Below, piece after piece: positions 17,994-27,030 of a DNA stretch of 64,000 nucleotides. The stretch's first letter is position 1. Each line of letters starts with the position of its first letter. The stretch is from Caballeronia catudaia. GTDB taxonomy: Bacteria > Pseudomonadota > Gammaproteobacteria > Burkholderiales > Burkholderiaceae. A program made the position numbers and the translations under genes. The notes under the pieces were generated by a model. That model did no database searches, was not told where the DNA came from, and saw only the letters and a program-made list of their open reading frames with translations. Where the stretch lies: the NCBI RefSeq assembly GCF_001544755.2, contig NZ_FCOF02000011.1, positions 1 to 64,000 of the forward strand, in the 5' to 3' direction.

Positions 17994-19643
17994 TCACTGC
18001 AGCTTCCAGATGTTCGCCGCGATCGTGCCTTCGTCGTTGAACACGTTGATGATGTCGGGCACGTCGCCGATCGGCACGTTGTTCACGACCAGCGCAAACG
18101 CGAGCCTGCGGCCGCTCTTCGCGTCGATATAACCCGCTAGCGCCTGTCCCTTCAGCGTGATCTGCTGCTGCCCGTTCGCGTTTTCCGTGCCGGCCACGTA
18201 AGTGCCCGTCTTCGCGTACACCTTGCCTTTCGCGCCCGCGAGCGTCGGATCGGTTTCGAAGTCCGTCGTGCTCGCGAGCGAGCCATCGACGCCTAGGAAG
18301 GGCATCGAATCCACGTAGGCCGGGAAAGCCGCGCGGCCGCTCATCGCGCGCAACATCGCGATGACCGCGAGCGGCGTCGCCGTGGTCTCGCCGCCGCCGC
18401 TGCCGTCGATGAAGTGCGTCTGGTTCATCGGCACGTTGAAGGGCGAATTCGAAAGCGTCGCGTTCTCCGCAGCGAGCGCCGTATCGAGCGTGGTCGAGCC
18501 GTTGTTCGCGACGCCGAACAGCATCAGGCTCGTGTCCGCGCCGATGTTATAGCTGACCTTCAGAATCCACTTCGTGTATTGCGCCCACGGCTGCGACGTG
18601 AGCTGCGCGACGCGCGTGTCGGCGGCATACGTGTTCTTCGCGGGCAGCAGTTGCACCGGATTGTTTTCGACGGCGTTCGCGGTGACGGTCACGCCCGCGC
18701 GCGCGAGCGCGTCGATCAGCACCGTGCGCGCATAGTTCGACGGCTGCGTGATGCGGAACGTGCGGATGACCGGGAAGTTGGGAACGATCGGCGGCACGTA
18801 ATCGGCGGGAATCGATCCGCCGAGCACGCCGCCACACGGCAGCGTGCCGAAGCAGGCAGGCTTCTCGGGCGTGACGGTGATATTTGCGGCCGTGCCCGCC
18901 GCGCCGGTCATCAACGTGGATTGCACGGTGAACGCCGACGACTTCGGCCGATAATCGACCGGCGACGGCGAGCCCGCGCTGCCCTGGCCGATGATCGTAT
19001 CGACCACATCGTCGTTGACGAAGATCGGCCGCAGATCGAACTCGCCGCGGAAGTCGAACGGCTGGAAAAGCCGGTCGTCGATCACGACTTCGCCGTTGAT
19101 CTTTTTGATGCCCGATGCCGCCACTTGCGCCGCGAGCGAGTCGTAGCCCGCGAGCGGATCGGGCGCGGTGATTTGCGCGTTGCCGAGACTGTTCGCTTCG
19201 TTGTGGTCGAAGTTGGTGAAGGCGAGCGTGCCGTCGGGATTCGTGCGGCCGCCCATCGCGAGATCGCCGCTCGCGACGAGCACGAGATTGCCGTTGAGCG
19301 TGCCGCTCGCATCGACGCTCCCCATGCGATACACCGGCGTCTGGAACTGATGCTGCGCGCCGTACTGATCGAGCGCCGCGCCGACGGAAAACACCTTGCG
19401 CACCGACGCGATATACACCTGCGCGTTCGAATTCATGTCGTAGATGACATCGCCCGAATTCAGGTCGACGACGCGCAGCGCCCACGTCGAGCCCTGATAC
19501 ATGGGCTTTTTCATGACCTGCGTGATGGAATCCGGCACGGCGGTGTTGTTGGAGTCCGAGCCGCATGCGGATAGGGAAGCGGCGAGCGCGCAGGCGAGGG
19601 CGAGGGCGGCAACACGTGCCGGACTTCCTGAAAGCGGGATCAT
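17994..19643 (-). CDS. dacB: D-alanyl-D-alanine carboxypeptidase/endopeptidase (PBP4/DacB type, S13) lipoprotein
   Basis: 549 aa from ATG 19643 (GGAG about 8 bp upstream); longer in-frame starts exist. A signal segment ends in the lipobox LSAC with Cys27, so it is probably lipid-anchored in the envelope. The penicillin-binding triad is present: S80-V-R-K83, SYN (KVSYNIGAD) and KTG (YAKTGT). S13 enzymes trim pentapeptides and cut peptide crosslinks in peptidoglycan. A membrane lipoprotein form is less common than the soluble PBP4. Its stop is 4 bp from the convergent hydrolase stop. Confidence 0.9.
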   Translation of the reverse strand: MIPLSGSPARVAALALACALAASLSACGSDSNNTAVPDSITQVMKKPMYQGSTWALRVVDLNSGDVIYDMNSNAQVYIASVRKVFSVGAALDQYGAQHQFQTPVYRMGSVDASGTLNGNLVLVASGDLAMGGRTNPDGTLAFTNFDHNEANSLGNAQITAPDPLAGYDSLAAQVAASGIKKINGEVVIDDRLFQPFDFRGEFDLRPIFVNDDVVDTIIGQGSAGSPSPVDYRPKSSAFTVQSTLMTGAAGTAANITVTPEKPACFGTLPCGGVLGGSIPADYVPPIVPNFPVIRTFRITQPSNYARTVLIDALARAGVTVTANAVENNPVQLLPAKNTYAADTRVAQLTSQPWAQYTKWILKVSYNIGADTSLMLFGVANNGSTTLDTALAAENATLSNSPFNVPMNQTHFIDGSGGGETTATPLAVIAMLRAMSGRAAFPAYVDSMPFLGVDGSLASTTDFETDPTLAGAKGKVYAKTGTYVAGTENANGQQQITLKGQALAGYIDAKSGRRLAFALVVNNVPIGDVPDIINVFNDEGTIAANIWKLQ

Positions 19644-19880
19644 GACGCGGCTCCGATAAAGGCACATCGCGCTCCGGTTGGAGCGAACACCAATACGTCG
19701 GGACTGCTTCACAGCACAGACAGGAAAGATGTCGGCGGCCGCACGCCATGCTTCACGGAGCGGGAGCGGGTGAATGAAAATACCGACCTTGCACAGGCGT
19801 TGTCAAGCGCGGGCTATCGCGAATCAAGTGCTTTAGGCAAGCGGTTTTTGTACGATTTGTTGAGCGAGTTTGATCGCCTT

Positions 19881-19896
19881 GTTGTGACGTCACAAC
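19881..19896. promoter_or_regulatory. Perfect 16-bp palindrome in a divergent promoter region
   Basis: GTTGTGACGTCACAAC is self-complementary. It lies in the 313-bp gap between the divergent dacB-type gene and a small gene starting at 19957, 61 bp before the latter. The rest of the gap shows no gene. An operator for an unknown dimeric regulator is the likely role. Confidence 0.5.
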
Positions 19897-19956
19897 GCAA
19901 AAACGTTTGGCGCGGGCTAACATCGTTCGCACCTCATCGCGAAGAAGAGGATATCC

Positions 19957-20367
19957 GTGAGCACCGGTCACGACGATCTCGATGCATGGAAACGCCGCCG
20001 CACCATAGAGCTGGCGTTCGAGCTGGCCGATAGCGGCCGCTACGAAGATTTCACCGATGTCGCCTATGCGCTGCAATTCGAGCGCGGCATGGCGACCGCG
20101 CAGGCGCTCATCGACGATCCCGAGATGCGCCGCGTGCTCAATCGGCGTTGCGCCGACGCGCGCGACAAACTTGCGCCGCCTCCCGCGCCCGAAGTCGTGC
20201 AAGACGAGCCCGCGCCCGTCGTCGAAGCGGTGGCTGAATCATCGAACGATCATGCGCAAATGCCGCGAGCCGATGACTTCGCACGCACGCCCTCTTTCAT
20301 GCGCCGCGCCCTGAATTTCGTCTGGCGGTCCGGCAATGCGGGCGATCTCAATTCCGCCCCTTCCTGA
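19957..20367 (+). CDS. Hypothetical protein, Burkholderiaceae-type
   Basis: 136 aa from GTG 19957, with AAGAAGAGGA upstream as RBS. The first 70 residues look globular and helical (RRRTIELAFELADSGRYEDF, VAYALQFERGMATAQALID). The remainder is Pro/Ala/Glu-rich and probably disordered. No signal peptide. I do not recognise a domain. Confidence 0.7.
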   Translation: MSTGHDDLDAWKRRRTIELAFELADSGRYEDFTDVAYALQFERGMATAQALIDDPEMRRVLNRRCADARDKLAPPPAPEVVQDEPAPVVEAVAESSNDHAQMPRADDFARTPSFMRRALNFVWRSGNAGDLNSAPS

Positions 20368-20533
20368 GCTTTCCCCCACATTGGCATAACTTTCGCGCCC
20401 CATTTGCGCACGAATGGCGGATTTGCACGCCTTGAGCGCCCGGCAAAACCATTACACTTGAGGAGGCTGAACCATAACCCCGGACCGTGCTTGCGCGCAG
20501 GTCCGGTGATTGAACTTCGAGGAGGAAATGTTC

Positions 20534-21430
20534 GTGGCTAACGAGAAAATGCTCGCGCAGATGGCTGAGAAGGATGGTTTCATTGCCGCTCTGGATCAGA
20601 GCGGCGGTTCGACGCCCGGCGCGCTGCGGCAATATGGAATTCCGGACGACGCCTATAACGGCGACGCCGAAATGTTCAAGCTGATGCATGAAATGCGCGT
20701 GCGCATCATGACCGCGCCTTCGTTCACGGGCAAGAAAGTCATCGGCGCGATTCTGTTCGAGCGCACGATGGACGGCGAAGCGGAAGGCAAGCCGGTTCCC
20801 ACCTTTCTCTGGGAAGACCGCGGCATCGTGCCGTTCCTGAAGGTCGACAAGGGTCTCGAGGCCGAAGCCGACGGCGTGCAGATCATGAAGCCGAATCCCG
20901 GCCTCGACGATCTGCTCGCGCGCGCGGTGAAGCTCGGCGTCTTCGGCACGAAGATGCGCTCGGTGATCCACCAGGCGAACGAGAAGGGCATCGCCGCGGT
21001 GGCGAAGCAGCAGTTCGAAGTGGGCGCGCAGATCATCAAGCACGGTCTCGTGCCGATTCTCGAACCCGAAGTCTCGATCAAGAGCCCGGACAAGAAAGGC
21101 GCGGAAAAGATTCTGCGCGACGAGTTGCTGAAGGGTCTCGATGCACTGCCGGAATCGAGCCAGGTGATGATCAAGCTGACCATCCCCGACGAAGCGGATT
21201 TCTATCGTCCGCTGATCGAGCATCCGCGTGTCGTGCGTGTCGTGGCGCTGTCGGGCGGCTATACGCGCAGCGACGCGTGCAAGAAGCTCGCGCAGAATCA
21301 CGGCATGATCGCGAGCTTCTCGCGCGCGCTCATCAACGAGCTGAAGAAGCCGATGAGCGACAGCGAGTTCGACAAGACGCTCGAAACGTCGATCGACGAA
21401 ATCTACAACGCGTCCGTCACGAAGGTCTGA
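20534..21430 (+). CDS. Class I fructose-bisphosphate aldolase
   Basis: 298 aa from GTG 20534, chosen over ATG 20528 because GGAGG (20521-20525) then has an 8-bp spacing. The start reads MANEKMLAQMAEKDGFIAAL. Class I features are visible: DQSGGSTPGAL near the N-terminus, the phosphate-binding and Lys-containing strands (VMIKLTIP, the Schiff-base region) and ALSGGYTRSDA. The enzyme interconverts fructose-1,6-bisphosphate with the two triose phosphates without metal. It stands alone, and its stop is 20 bp from the convergent NDH-2 stop. Confidence 0.9.
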   Translation: MANEKMLAQMAEKDGFIAALDQSGGSTPGALRQYGIPDDAYNGDAEMFKLMHEMRVRIMTAPSFTGKKVIGAILFERTMDGEAEGKPVPTFLWEDRGIVPFLKVDKGLEAEADGVQIMKPNPGLDDLLARAVKLGVFGTKMRSVIHQANEKGIAAVAKQQFEVGAQIIKHGLVPILEPEVSIKSPDKKGAEKILRDELLKGLDALPESSQVMIKLTIPDEADFYRPLIEHPRVVRVVALSGGYTRSDACKKLAQNHGMIASFSRALINELKKPMSDSEFDKTLETSIDEIYNASVTKV

Positions 21431-21450
21431 GCCTTCGGCCTTAGTCCGCG

Positions 21451-22683
21451 CTAATCGGCGCGTTCGGTAGGCGGCGGTGTCTGCACGACGGGCGCCGCCG
21501 CCCGAAAAATATCTTCACGTGAACCGGTCTTCGGCGGATAGATGCGCTCGCCGTTGATCGTGCGCTTCGTCGCCTTCGCCGTCTCGCCTTGCGTGACGAG
21601 CTTCCTGTCCCATCCTTCCGTGTACACCGCGCCCCACGGCCCGAGATCGCAGATGGTCGTGTACCAGTCGATCGAAAGCGGCAGCATCTCCAGCCCGAAG
21701 AGATCGCAGACAGCGTTGTTGCCCGCGTAGCGCCCCATCGGCCGGCCATGCTGGCACGACATCACCGAAGGCCGTGTCCCGTCGATCAGGATGCGCGCGC
21801 AATCGCCCGCCGCGAATACGCCCGGCACGCCTTCCGCGCGCAGGAACGCATCGACCGGCACGCGCCCGAGCGGATCGAGCGTGACCGGCAACTGACCGGC
21901 GAGCGCGTTCGCGTGCATGCCGCCGCACCAGACGACCGTCGCGGCCTCGATGCGCTCGCTCGCGCCGCCGGCGGTGAGCGTCACGCTCTCTTCATCGAGC
22001 GATACGAGCGATACGCCCGCCCGCGTCTCGACATCGAGCGAGCTCAGCGCGCCTTCGATGACATGCTGCGCGCCGCCCATGGATTGCCCGATTTTCGCCG
22101 AGCGATCCGCGAGCACGACGCGCACCTTGCCACGATCCGCATCGCCGACGATCTCGCGCAAACGCGCGGGCAACTCCGCCGCGAGCTCGATGCCCGTCAG
22201 CCCGGCGCCGACAACGACCGCCGTATAGCGGCCCGGCGTATCCGGCAAGGCTGGCAAGGTGAGCAGATGCGCCTGCAGCTTGCACGCGCCAGCGTAGGTA
22301 TCGACATCGAATGAATGGCGGTCGAGGCCGGGAATCGGCGGGCGCACGAGCACGCTGCCCGCCGCGAGAATCAGCCGGTCGTAGTCGAGCGATTCGGCCG
22401 CGCTTTCGCGCTCGATCGACACGCGGCGATTCGCGCTGTCGATAGCCGTCGCTTTCGCCTGAATCAGCTTCACGCCCGCGGGACCGAGCACGGTGTCGAG
22501 CTGCACGAGCGTCGGATCGAGCGGCTGCTCGTAATTGCGCACGCGCACGCTATGAAAAGGCGCCGGATTGACGATGGCGACTTCGGCTTCATCGGTGCGA
22601 TTCAGTTCATCCAGCTTGCGCGCCGCCGACAGCGCGCTCCACAGACCGGCGAAGCCCGCGCCGATCACCAGGATTCGGTTCAA
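21451..22683 (-). CDS. Type II NADH dehydrogenase-like FAD oxidoreductase
   Basis: 410 aa. The FAD dinucleotide fold is VIGAGFAGLWSALSAAR at the N-terminus, and the second (NADH) fold is VVVGAGLTGIELAAEL near residue 160. The C-terminal AAGDCARI motif holds the flavin. NDH-2 enzymes pass electrons from NADH to quinone at the membrane without pumping protons. The C-terminal tail ends in a Pro-rich stretch rather than a clear membrane helix. A 10-bp palindrome AACGATCGTT at 22700-22709 sits 17 bp upstream of the start. Confidence 0.85.
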   Translation of the reverse strand: MNRILVIGAGFAGLWSALSAARKLDELNRTDEAEVAIVNPAPFHSVRVRNYEQPLDPTLVQLDTVLGPAGVKLIQAKATAIDSANRRVSIERESAAESLDYDRLILAAGSVLVRPPIPGLDRHSFDVDTYAGACKLQAHLLTLPALPDTPGRYTAVVVGAGLTGIELAAELPARLREIVGDADRGKVRVVLADRSAKIGQSMGGAQHVIEGALSSLDVETRAGVSLVSLDEESVTLTAGGASERIEAATVVWCGGMHANALAGQLPVTLDPLGRVPVDAFLRAEGVPGVFAAGDCARILIDGTRPSVMSCQHGRPMGRYAGNNAVCDLFGLEMLPLSIDWYTTICDLGPWGAVYTEGWDRKLVTQGETAKATKRTINGERIYPPKTGSREDIFRAAAPVVQTPPPTERAD

Positions 22684-22826
22684 GTCATTCCCCTGAATAA
22701 ACGATCGTTCGTGCTATGAACCGCCTGAAGCGGCCGCGCTGTTCTTGGTTATAGGCGATTCGAACGGCATTGGCTTTCCTTCGGCATGCCCGCATTAGTA
22801 CGAATTTCGCCAAAGGTGATTTCGTC

Positions 22827-22863
22827 GTTTAGGTATTTACCCTAAAGCGTGCGATACCTAAAC
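22827..22863. promoter_or_regulatory. Long-spaced inverted repeat upstream of the DUF4148 gene
   Basis: GTTTAGGTAT (22827-22836) and ATACCTAAAC (22854-22863) are perfect 10-bp inverted arms around a 17-bp spacer, 75 bp before the DUF4148 start in the divergent gap with NDH-2. Arms in successive helical turns suggest cooperative binding of a dimer or two dimers. Confidence 0.5.
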
Positions 22864-22937
22864 TTGCCTCAACGGTCGCAAACGAAGAAAGCAACGTGAG
22901 CGACAACTCGATAAATCAATGGATGGAGGAAAGAATC

Positions 22938-23249
22938 ATGAACAAGCTCATCGGTATTGCAGCGGTCGCTCTTGCTTTTGCCGCTCCGGTCGCATCGTTC
23001 GCGCAATCGAATCAGCCCGTGACGCGCGCGCAGGTTCGCGCCGAAATCGTGCAACTCGAAAAGGCGGGTTATAACCCCGGCGTCATCAGCGACTCGAAGT
23101 ATCCCGCTGACATTCAAGCGGCTGAAGCGCGCATCGCCGCGCAAAACGGCACCGCGCAAAGCGCGTTCGGCGGCGCGACCGACGGTTCGGCGCAATCCAG
23201 CGCACGCCCGGTTCAGGGCGACGTGTTCCCGACGTTCGCGCATCACTAA
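22938..23249 (+). CDS. DUF4148 periplasmic small protein
   Basis: 103 aa from ATG 22938, with GGAGG 8 bp upstream. A clear Sec signal peptide (MNKLIGIAAVALAFAAPVAS then FAQ) is followed by TRAQVRAEIVQLEKAGYNP, the core of DUF4148, a family common in Burkholderiaceae. Function unknown. A good terminator follows it. Confidence 0.9.
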   Translation: MNKLIGIAAVALAFAAPVASFAQSNQPVTRAQVRAEIVQLEKAGYNPGVISDSKYPADIQAAEARIAAQNGTAQSAFGGATDGSAQSSARPVQGDVFPTFAHH

Positions 23250-23267
23250 GCAGCAAGGGGTCTAATG

Positions 23268-23306
23268 AAGCGCGCCCGCGTCGTAGCGGCGCGCTTTTCG
23301 TTTTTA
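23268..23306 (+). terminator. Rho-independent terminator after the DUF4148 gene
   Basis: AAGCGCGCC (23268-23276) pairs with GGCGCGCTT (23288-23296), followed by TTCGTTTTTA. It separates the gene from the convergent LysR gene. Confidence 0.8.
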
Positions 23307-23327
23307 TCGCAGATTTGAAAACGCAAT

Positions 23328-24269
23328 TCAAAGCGGAAACCCGCCCGCAAAAGTTTCGCGCAAATATCCGATGAATAGCGCGACCGCGCGCGGCACATGT
23401 GGCGCATAAGGCCGCACCACGAAGAGCTGATCGGCAAATGCGCCGACCGGACGCCACTCCGGCAGCAACACCACGAGCTTTCCCGCCTGCACGGCGGCCT
23501 GCGCCGTGAAATCCGGCAATAGCGCGATGCCGAGATCGTCGAGCGCGGCATCGCGTAAAACCTCGCTGTTATTCGCCGCGAACGGCCCGTTCACGGCCAG
23601 CGTATGAGGCCCGGCGGAACTCTTGCGCCCGCCCTTTCTCTCGAACGACCAGATACTCGACGCCTGCGGACGCGGATAGACGAGGCAATCGTGCGTGACG
23701 AGATCGTTCGGTGTCGCGGGCGTGCCGCGCCGCTTCAGATACGCCCGCGTCGCGACGATCACCGAATGCGTGTCGCACAGCTTCCACGCGACGTGCGTAT
23801 CCGGCACCTGCGCGCTGTGGCGCACCGCGAGATCGAAGCCTTCGCTCGCGATCGAGCTCAGTTTGTCCGATGCTTCCAGTTGCACCCGCACTTCCGGATG
23901 CGCGTGCAGAAACCCCGACATGCGCGGCACGAGCTGCTGCCGCGAAAAGGCCATCGGCGCGGTGATGCGGATCAGGCCGCGCGCGACGCCCGCCATTTCC
24001 TTCACGCTCAGGAAACTCGACGCGATGCGCTCGTACTGGTCGCGCGTATCGTCGACGAGCCTGCGCCCCGCTTCCGTGAAACGCACGCTGCGCGTCGTGC
24101 GCGTGACGAGCGGCACGCCCGCCGCGCGCTCCAGCTCGGCGATGCGCTGGCTCATCGCCGCTTTCGACACGTTCAGCCGCGCCGCCGCCGCCGTGTAGCT
24201 GCCTTGTTCCGCAAGCACCGTCAGCCAGTGCAAGTGGGTCCAGAGTGCTTCGATCTTTTGCTCGTCCAT
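23328..24269 (-). CDS. LysR-family transcriptional regulator, divergent from mmsA
   Basis: 313 aa from ATG 24269 ([19 protein letters not shown]). An upstream ATG at 24287 is possible but would overlap the dyad at 24284-24299; neither start has a strong RBS. Helix-turn-helix: [29 protein letters not shown]. The effector domain belongs to the subgroup with [18 protein letters not shown]. It is divergent from methylmalonate-semialdehyde dehydrogenase and probably regulates it. Confidence 0.88.
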   Translation of the reverse strand: MDEQKIEALWTHLHWLTVLAEQGSYTAAAARLNVSKAAMSQRIAELERAAGVPLVTRTTRSVRFTEAGRRLVDDTRDQYERIASSFLSVKEMAGVARGLIRITAPMAFSRQQLVPRMSGFLHAHPEVRVQLEASDKLSSIASEGFDLAVRHSAQVPDTHVAWKLCDTHSVIVATRAYLKRRGTPATPNDLVTHDCLVYPRPQASSIWSFERKGGRKSSAGPHTLAVNGPFAANNSEVLRDAALDDLGIALLPDFTAQAAVQAGKLVVLLPEWRPVGAFADQLFVVRPYAPHVPRAVALFIGYLRETFAGGFPL

Positions 24270-24283
24270 CGGCGGATTGTTTG

Positions 24284-24299
24284 TCATTGCGAACAATGA
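24284..24299. promoter_or_regulatory. Candidate LysR operator for mmsA
   Basis: TCATTG (24284-24289) and CAATGA (24294-24299) form an inverted repeat around CGAA; TTGCGAACAA sits inside it. It lies between the LysR start and the mmsA start. A related half site (TCATTGCAAAG) recurs near 24349, as expected for a LysR recognition plus activation site pair. Confidence 0.5.
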
Positions 24300-24379
24300 G
24301 TTCAATCTTAGCGTCTTTGCAACGGGCCCGCGGGTTCATACACTGCAGTCATTGCAAAGCCATTCATCAGGAGACGAGC

Positions 24380-25894
24380 ATGACCGCAGCCTTCACCGAC
24401 ACCGCCGACGTCGTTCACCACATTCACGGCGAGCGTAGGCACGGCTCGTCCACGCGCACGCAGCCGGTGTTCAATCCCGCAACGGGCGAGCGCCCGCGCA
24501 AGCTCGTGCTCGGCGAAGCCGCCGATGTCGATGCAGCCGTCGCCAGCGCGCAGGCCGCGTTTCCGGCATGGCGCGACACGCCGCCGATCCGCCGCGCGCG
24601 CGTCATGCTGAAGTTCCTCGAACTGATGAACAAGCATCGCGACGAGCTCGCCGCGATCATCACCGCCGAGCACGGCAAGGTGTTTTCGGATGCGCAGGGC
24701 GAAGTGTCGCGCGGCATCGACGTGATCGAATTCGCGTGCGGCATTCCGCAATTGCTGAAGGGCGATTACACCGATCAGGTTTCCACCGGCATCGACAACT
24801 GGACGATGCGCCAGCCGCTCGGCGTCGTCGCGGGCATCACGCCGTTCAATTTCCCGTGCATGGTGCCGTGCTGGATGTTCCCGGTCGCGATCGCGTCGGG
24901 CAACGCGTTCATCCTGAAGCCGAGCGAACGCGATCCGTCGGCGTCGCTCTTCATGGCTGATCTGCTGAAGCAGGCCGGTTTGCCCGATGGCATCTTCAAC
25001 GTCGTGCAGGGCGACAAGGTCGTCGTCGATGCGTTGCTCACGCATCCTCAAGTGAAGGCGATCAGCTTCGTCGGCTCCACGCCGATCGCGAACTACATCT
25101 ACGAAACCGGCGCGAAGCACGGCAAGCGCGTGCAGGCGCTCGGCGGCGCGAAGAATCACATGGTCGTGATGCCCGATGCGGATCTCGACCAGGCCGTCGA
25201 TGCATTGATCGGCGCGGGCTACGGTTCCGCGGGCGAGCGCTGCATGGCGATTTCGGTTGCGGTGCTGGTAGGCGATGTCGCCGACAAGATCGTGCCGAAG
25301 CTTGCCGAGCGCGCGAAGGCGCTCAAGATCAAAAACGGCATGGAAGCCGATGCGGAAATGGGCCCGATCGTCACACGCCAGGCGCTCGAACGTATCGAAG
25401 GCTATATCGCGATGGGTGTCGATGAAGGCGCGAAGCTCGTCGTCGACGGGCGCGGCTACAAGGTGCCGGGCCACGAGGACGGCTTCTTCACGGGCGGCAC
25501 GCTGTTCGATCACGTCACGCCCGACATGCGCATCTACAAGGAAGAGATCTTCGGGCCGGTGCTCGCGTGCGTGCGCGTGAAGGACTTCAGCGAGGCCGTC
25601 GATCTCGTCAACGAGCACGAGTTCGGCAACGGCGTTGCGTGCTATACGCGCGATGGCCATATCGCGCGCGAGTTCGGACGTCGCATCGAAGTGGGCATGG
25701 TCGGCATCAACGTGCCGATTCCGGTGCCGATGGCATGGCACGGCTTCGGTGGCTGGAAACGCAGTCTCTTCGGCGACATGCACGCATACGGCGAAGAAGG
25801 CGTGCGCTTCTATACGAAACAGAAGTCGATCATGCAGCGCTGGCCGGAAAGCACGGAGAAGGGCGCCGAGTTCGCCATGCCGACGGCGAAGTAA
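24380..25894 (+). CDS. mmsA: CoA-acylating methylmalonate-semialdehyde dehydrogenase
   Basis: 504 aa from ATG 24380, with AGGAGAC upstream. An aldehyde dehydrogenase fold with the MmsA-type signatures [17 protein letters not shown] and [11 protein letters not shown]; the Cys of GERCMA is catalytic. MmsA oxidises malonate or methylmalonate semialdehyde with NAD+ and CoA to acetyl- or propionyl-CoA in valine, inositol or beta-alanine breakdown. No other valine genes adjoin it. The divergent LysR suggests substrate-dependent control. Confidence 0.93.
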   Translation: MTAAFTDTADVVHHIHGERRHGSSTRTQPVFNPATGERPRKLVLGEAADVDAAVASAQAAFPAWRDTPPIRRARVMLKFLELMNKHRDELAAIITAEHGKVFSDAQGEVSRGIDVIEFACGIPQLLKGDYTDQVSTGIDNWTMRQPLGVVAGITPFNFPCMVPCWMFPVAIASGNAFILKPSERDPSASLFMADLLKQAGLPDGIFNVVQGDKVVVDALLTHPQVKAISFVGSTPIANYIYETGAKHGKRVQALGGAKNHMVVMPDADLDQAVDALIGAGYGSAGERCMAISVAVLVGDVADKIVPKLAERAKALKIKNGMEADAEMGPIVTRQALERIEGYIAMGVDEGAKLVVDGRGYKVPGHEDGFFTGGTLFDHVTPDMRIYKEEIFGPVLACVRVKDFSEAVDLVNEHEFGNGVACYTRDGHIAREFGRRIEVGMVGINVPIPVPMAWHGFGGWKRSLFGDMHAYGEEGVRFYTKQKSIMQRWPESTEKGAEFAMPTAK

Positions 25895-25915
25895 CGCCTT
25901 TCGATGCGTGCGGAG

Positions 25916-25959
25916 ATCGCCCGCTTTTTCCTTACAGGAAGAAGCGGGCGATTGTTTTT
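25916..25959 (+). terminator. Rho-independent terminator after mmsA
   Basis: ATCGCCCGCTT (25916-25926) pairs perfectly with AAGCGGGCGAT (25942-25952) and is followed by TGTTTTTG. A strong intrinsic terminator. Confidence 0.88.
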
Positions 25960-26075
25960 GCGTGCACTGACGACCGATCTGTTCCCGCGCGTCACAACTC
26001 AATTGAAACGGTGTCGGTTGACCGTGCGGCGGCAAGCGGGGAAGATGCAGCGAAAACGACGCGAAGCCAATCGAC

Positions 26076-26990
26076 ATGCAGCGGCAATTCGACGATCTTC
26101 TTCTTGGCAGCATCGAGCTTTTCTGCCTCGCGGCGGAGCTCGGCAGCTTCACGCTCGCGGCTACCGCGGCGAGCGTGACGCCCGCCGCGGTGAGCCGCTC
26201 CGTCGCGCGGCTGGAGAAGCGTCTCGACGTGCGGCTGTTCGTGCGCACGACGCGCCAGATTCGCCTGACCGATGCGGGCCGCCGTTACTTCGAGCAATGC
26301 CGCGACGCGCTCAATCGTCTTGCGGAAGCGGAACGCGAAGCCACCGGCCAGCAAACGAGCCCGAAGGGTGTGCTGCGCATCAGCATGCCGACGCCTTACG
26401 GCCACTATCGCGTGCTGCCGCTACTCGCTGAATTCCGCGCGCGTTATCCCGATGTCACCGTGGAAGCGCATCTGAGCAATCGCAACATCGACTTCGCCGA
26501 CGAAGGATTCGATCTCGCAATACGCGGACGCGCGCCGCGCGACTCCGGTCTCATCGCGCGCAAGCTCGAAGATGCGGAGCTCGTCGTGGTGGCGTCGCCC
26601 GGCTATCTGAAGCGTGCGGGCGTGCCGAAGACGATCGAAGACATGCTCGATCACGAATGCATCCAGTTCGAGATGCCGAGCACGGGACGTCCCGTGCCGT
26701 GGCTTTTCATGCAGAACGGCGAGCCGGTGGAAATGACCATGCACGCCAGCTACGGCACTTCCGGCGATGCGCTCGCAGGCATTCCGCTCGCACGCAATGG
26801 CGCGGGCCTCTTTCAGATCTACCGCTTCACCGTCGACGAAGATTTGCGCGCCGGCACGTTGACGGAAGTGCTGCGCGACTTCGGCGGATGCAGCAGGCCG
26901 TTCATCCTGCTGTATCCGCATGGCAGGCATTTGTCGTCGCGTGTGCGGGCTTTCGTCGACTTCATCGTGGAGAAGCTCGTCGCGCGCTGA
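26076..26990 (+). CDS. LysR-family transcriptional regulator
   Basis: 304 aa. The N-terminus LLLGSIELFCLAAELGSFTL leads into the helix-turn-helix (ATAASVTPAAVSRSVARLEKRLDV). The effector domain has the CrgA-type pattern SMPTPYGHYRVLPLLAEF and EGFDLAIRGRAPRDSGL. It is followed 40 bp later on the same strand by a nitronate monooxygenase gene, so the two are probably co-transcribed and the regulator may respond to that enzyme's substrate. Confidence 0.88.
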   Translation: MQRQFDDLLLGSIELFCLAAELGSFTLAATAASVTPAAVSRSVARLEKRLDVRLFVRTTRQIRLTDAGRRYFEQCRDALNRLAEAEREATGQQTSPKGVLRISMPTPYGHYRVLPLLAEFRARYPDVTVEAHLSNRNIDFADEGFDLAIRGRAPRDSGLIARKLEDAELVVVASPGYLKRAGVPKTIEDMLDHECIQFEMPSTGRPVPWLFMQNGEPVEMTMHASYGTSGDALAGIPLARNGAGLFQIYRFTVDEDLRAGTLTEVLRDFGGCSRPFILLYPHGRHLSSRVRAFVDFIVEKLVAR

Positions 26991-27030
26991 CTGATGTGCG
27001 ACTCGGGCAACTTTCAGGGGACAAACATCC

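Noticed and set aside
18414..19574. 386-codon plus-strand frame
   Set aside because: Lies fully opposite the DacB-type gene, which has its complete penicillin-binding motifs.
24308..26248. 646-codon minus-strand frame over mmsA
   Set aside because: Antisense to a clear MmsA enzyme and to the next LysR start; composition typical of a shadow.
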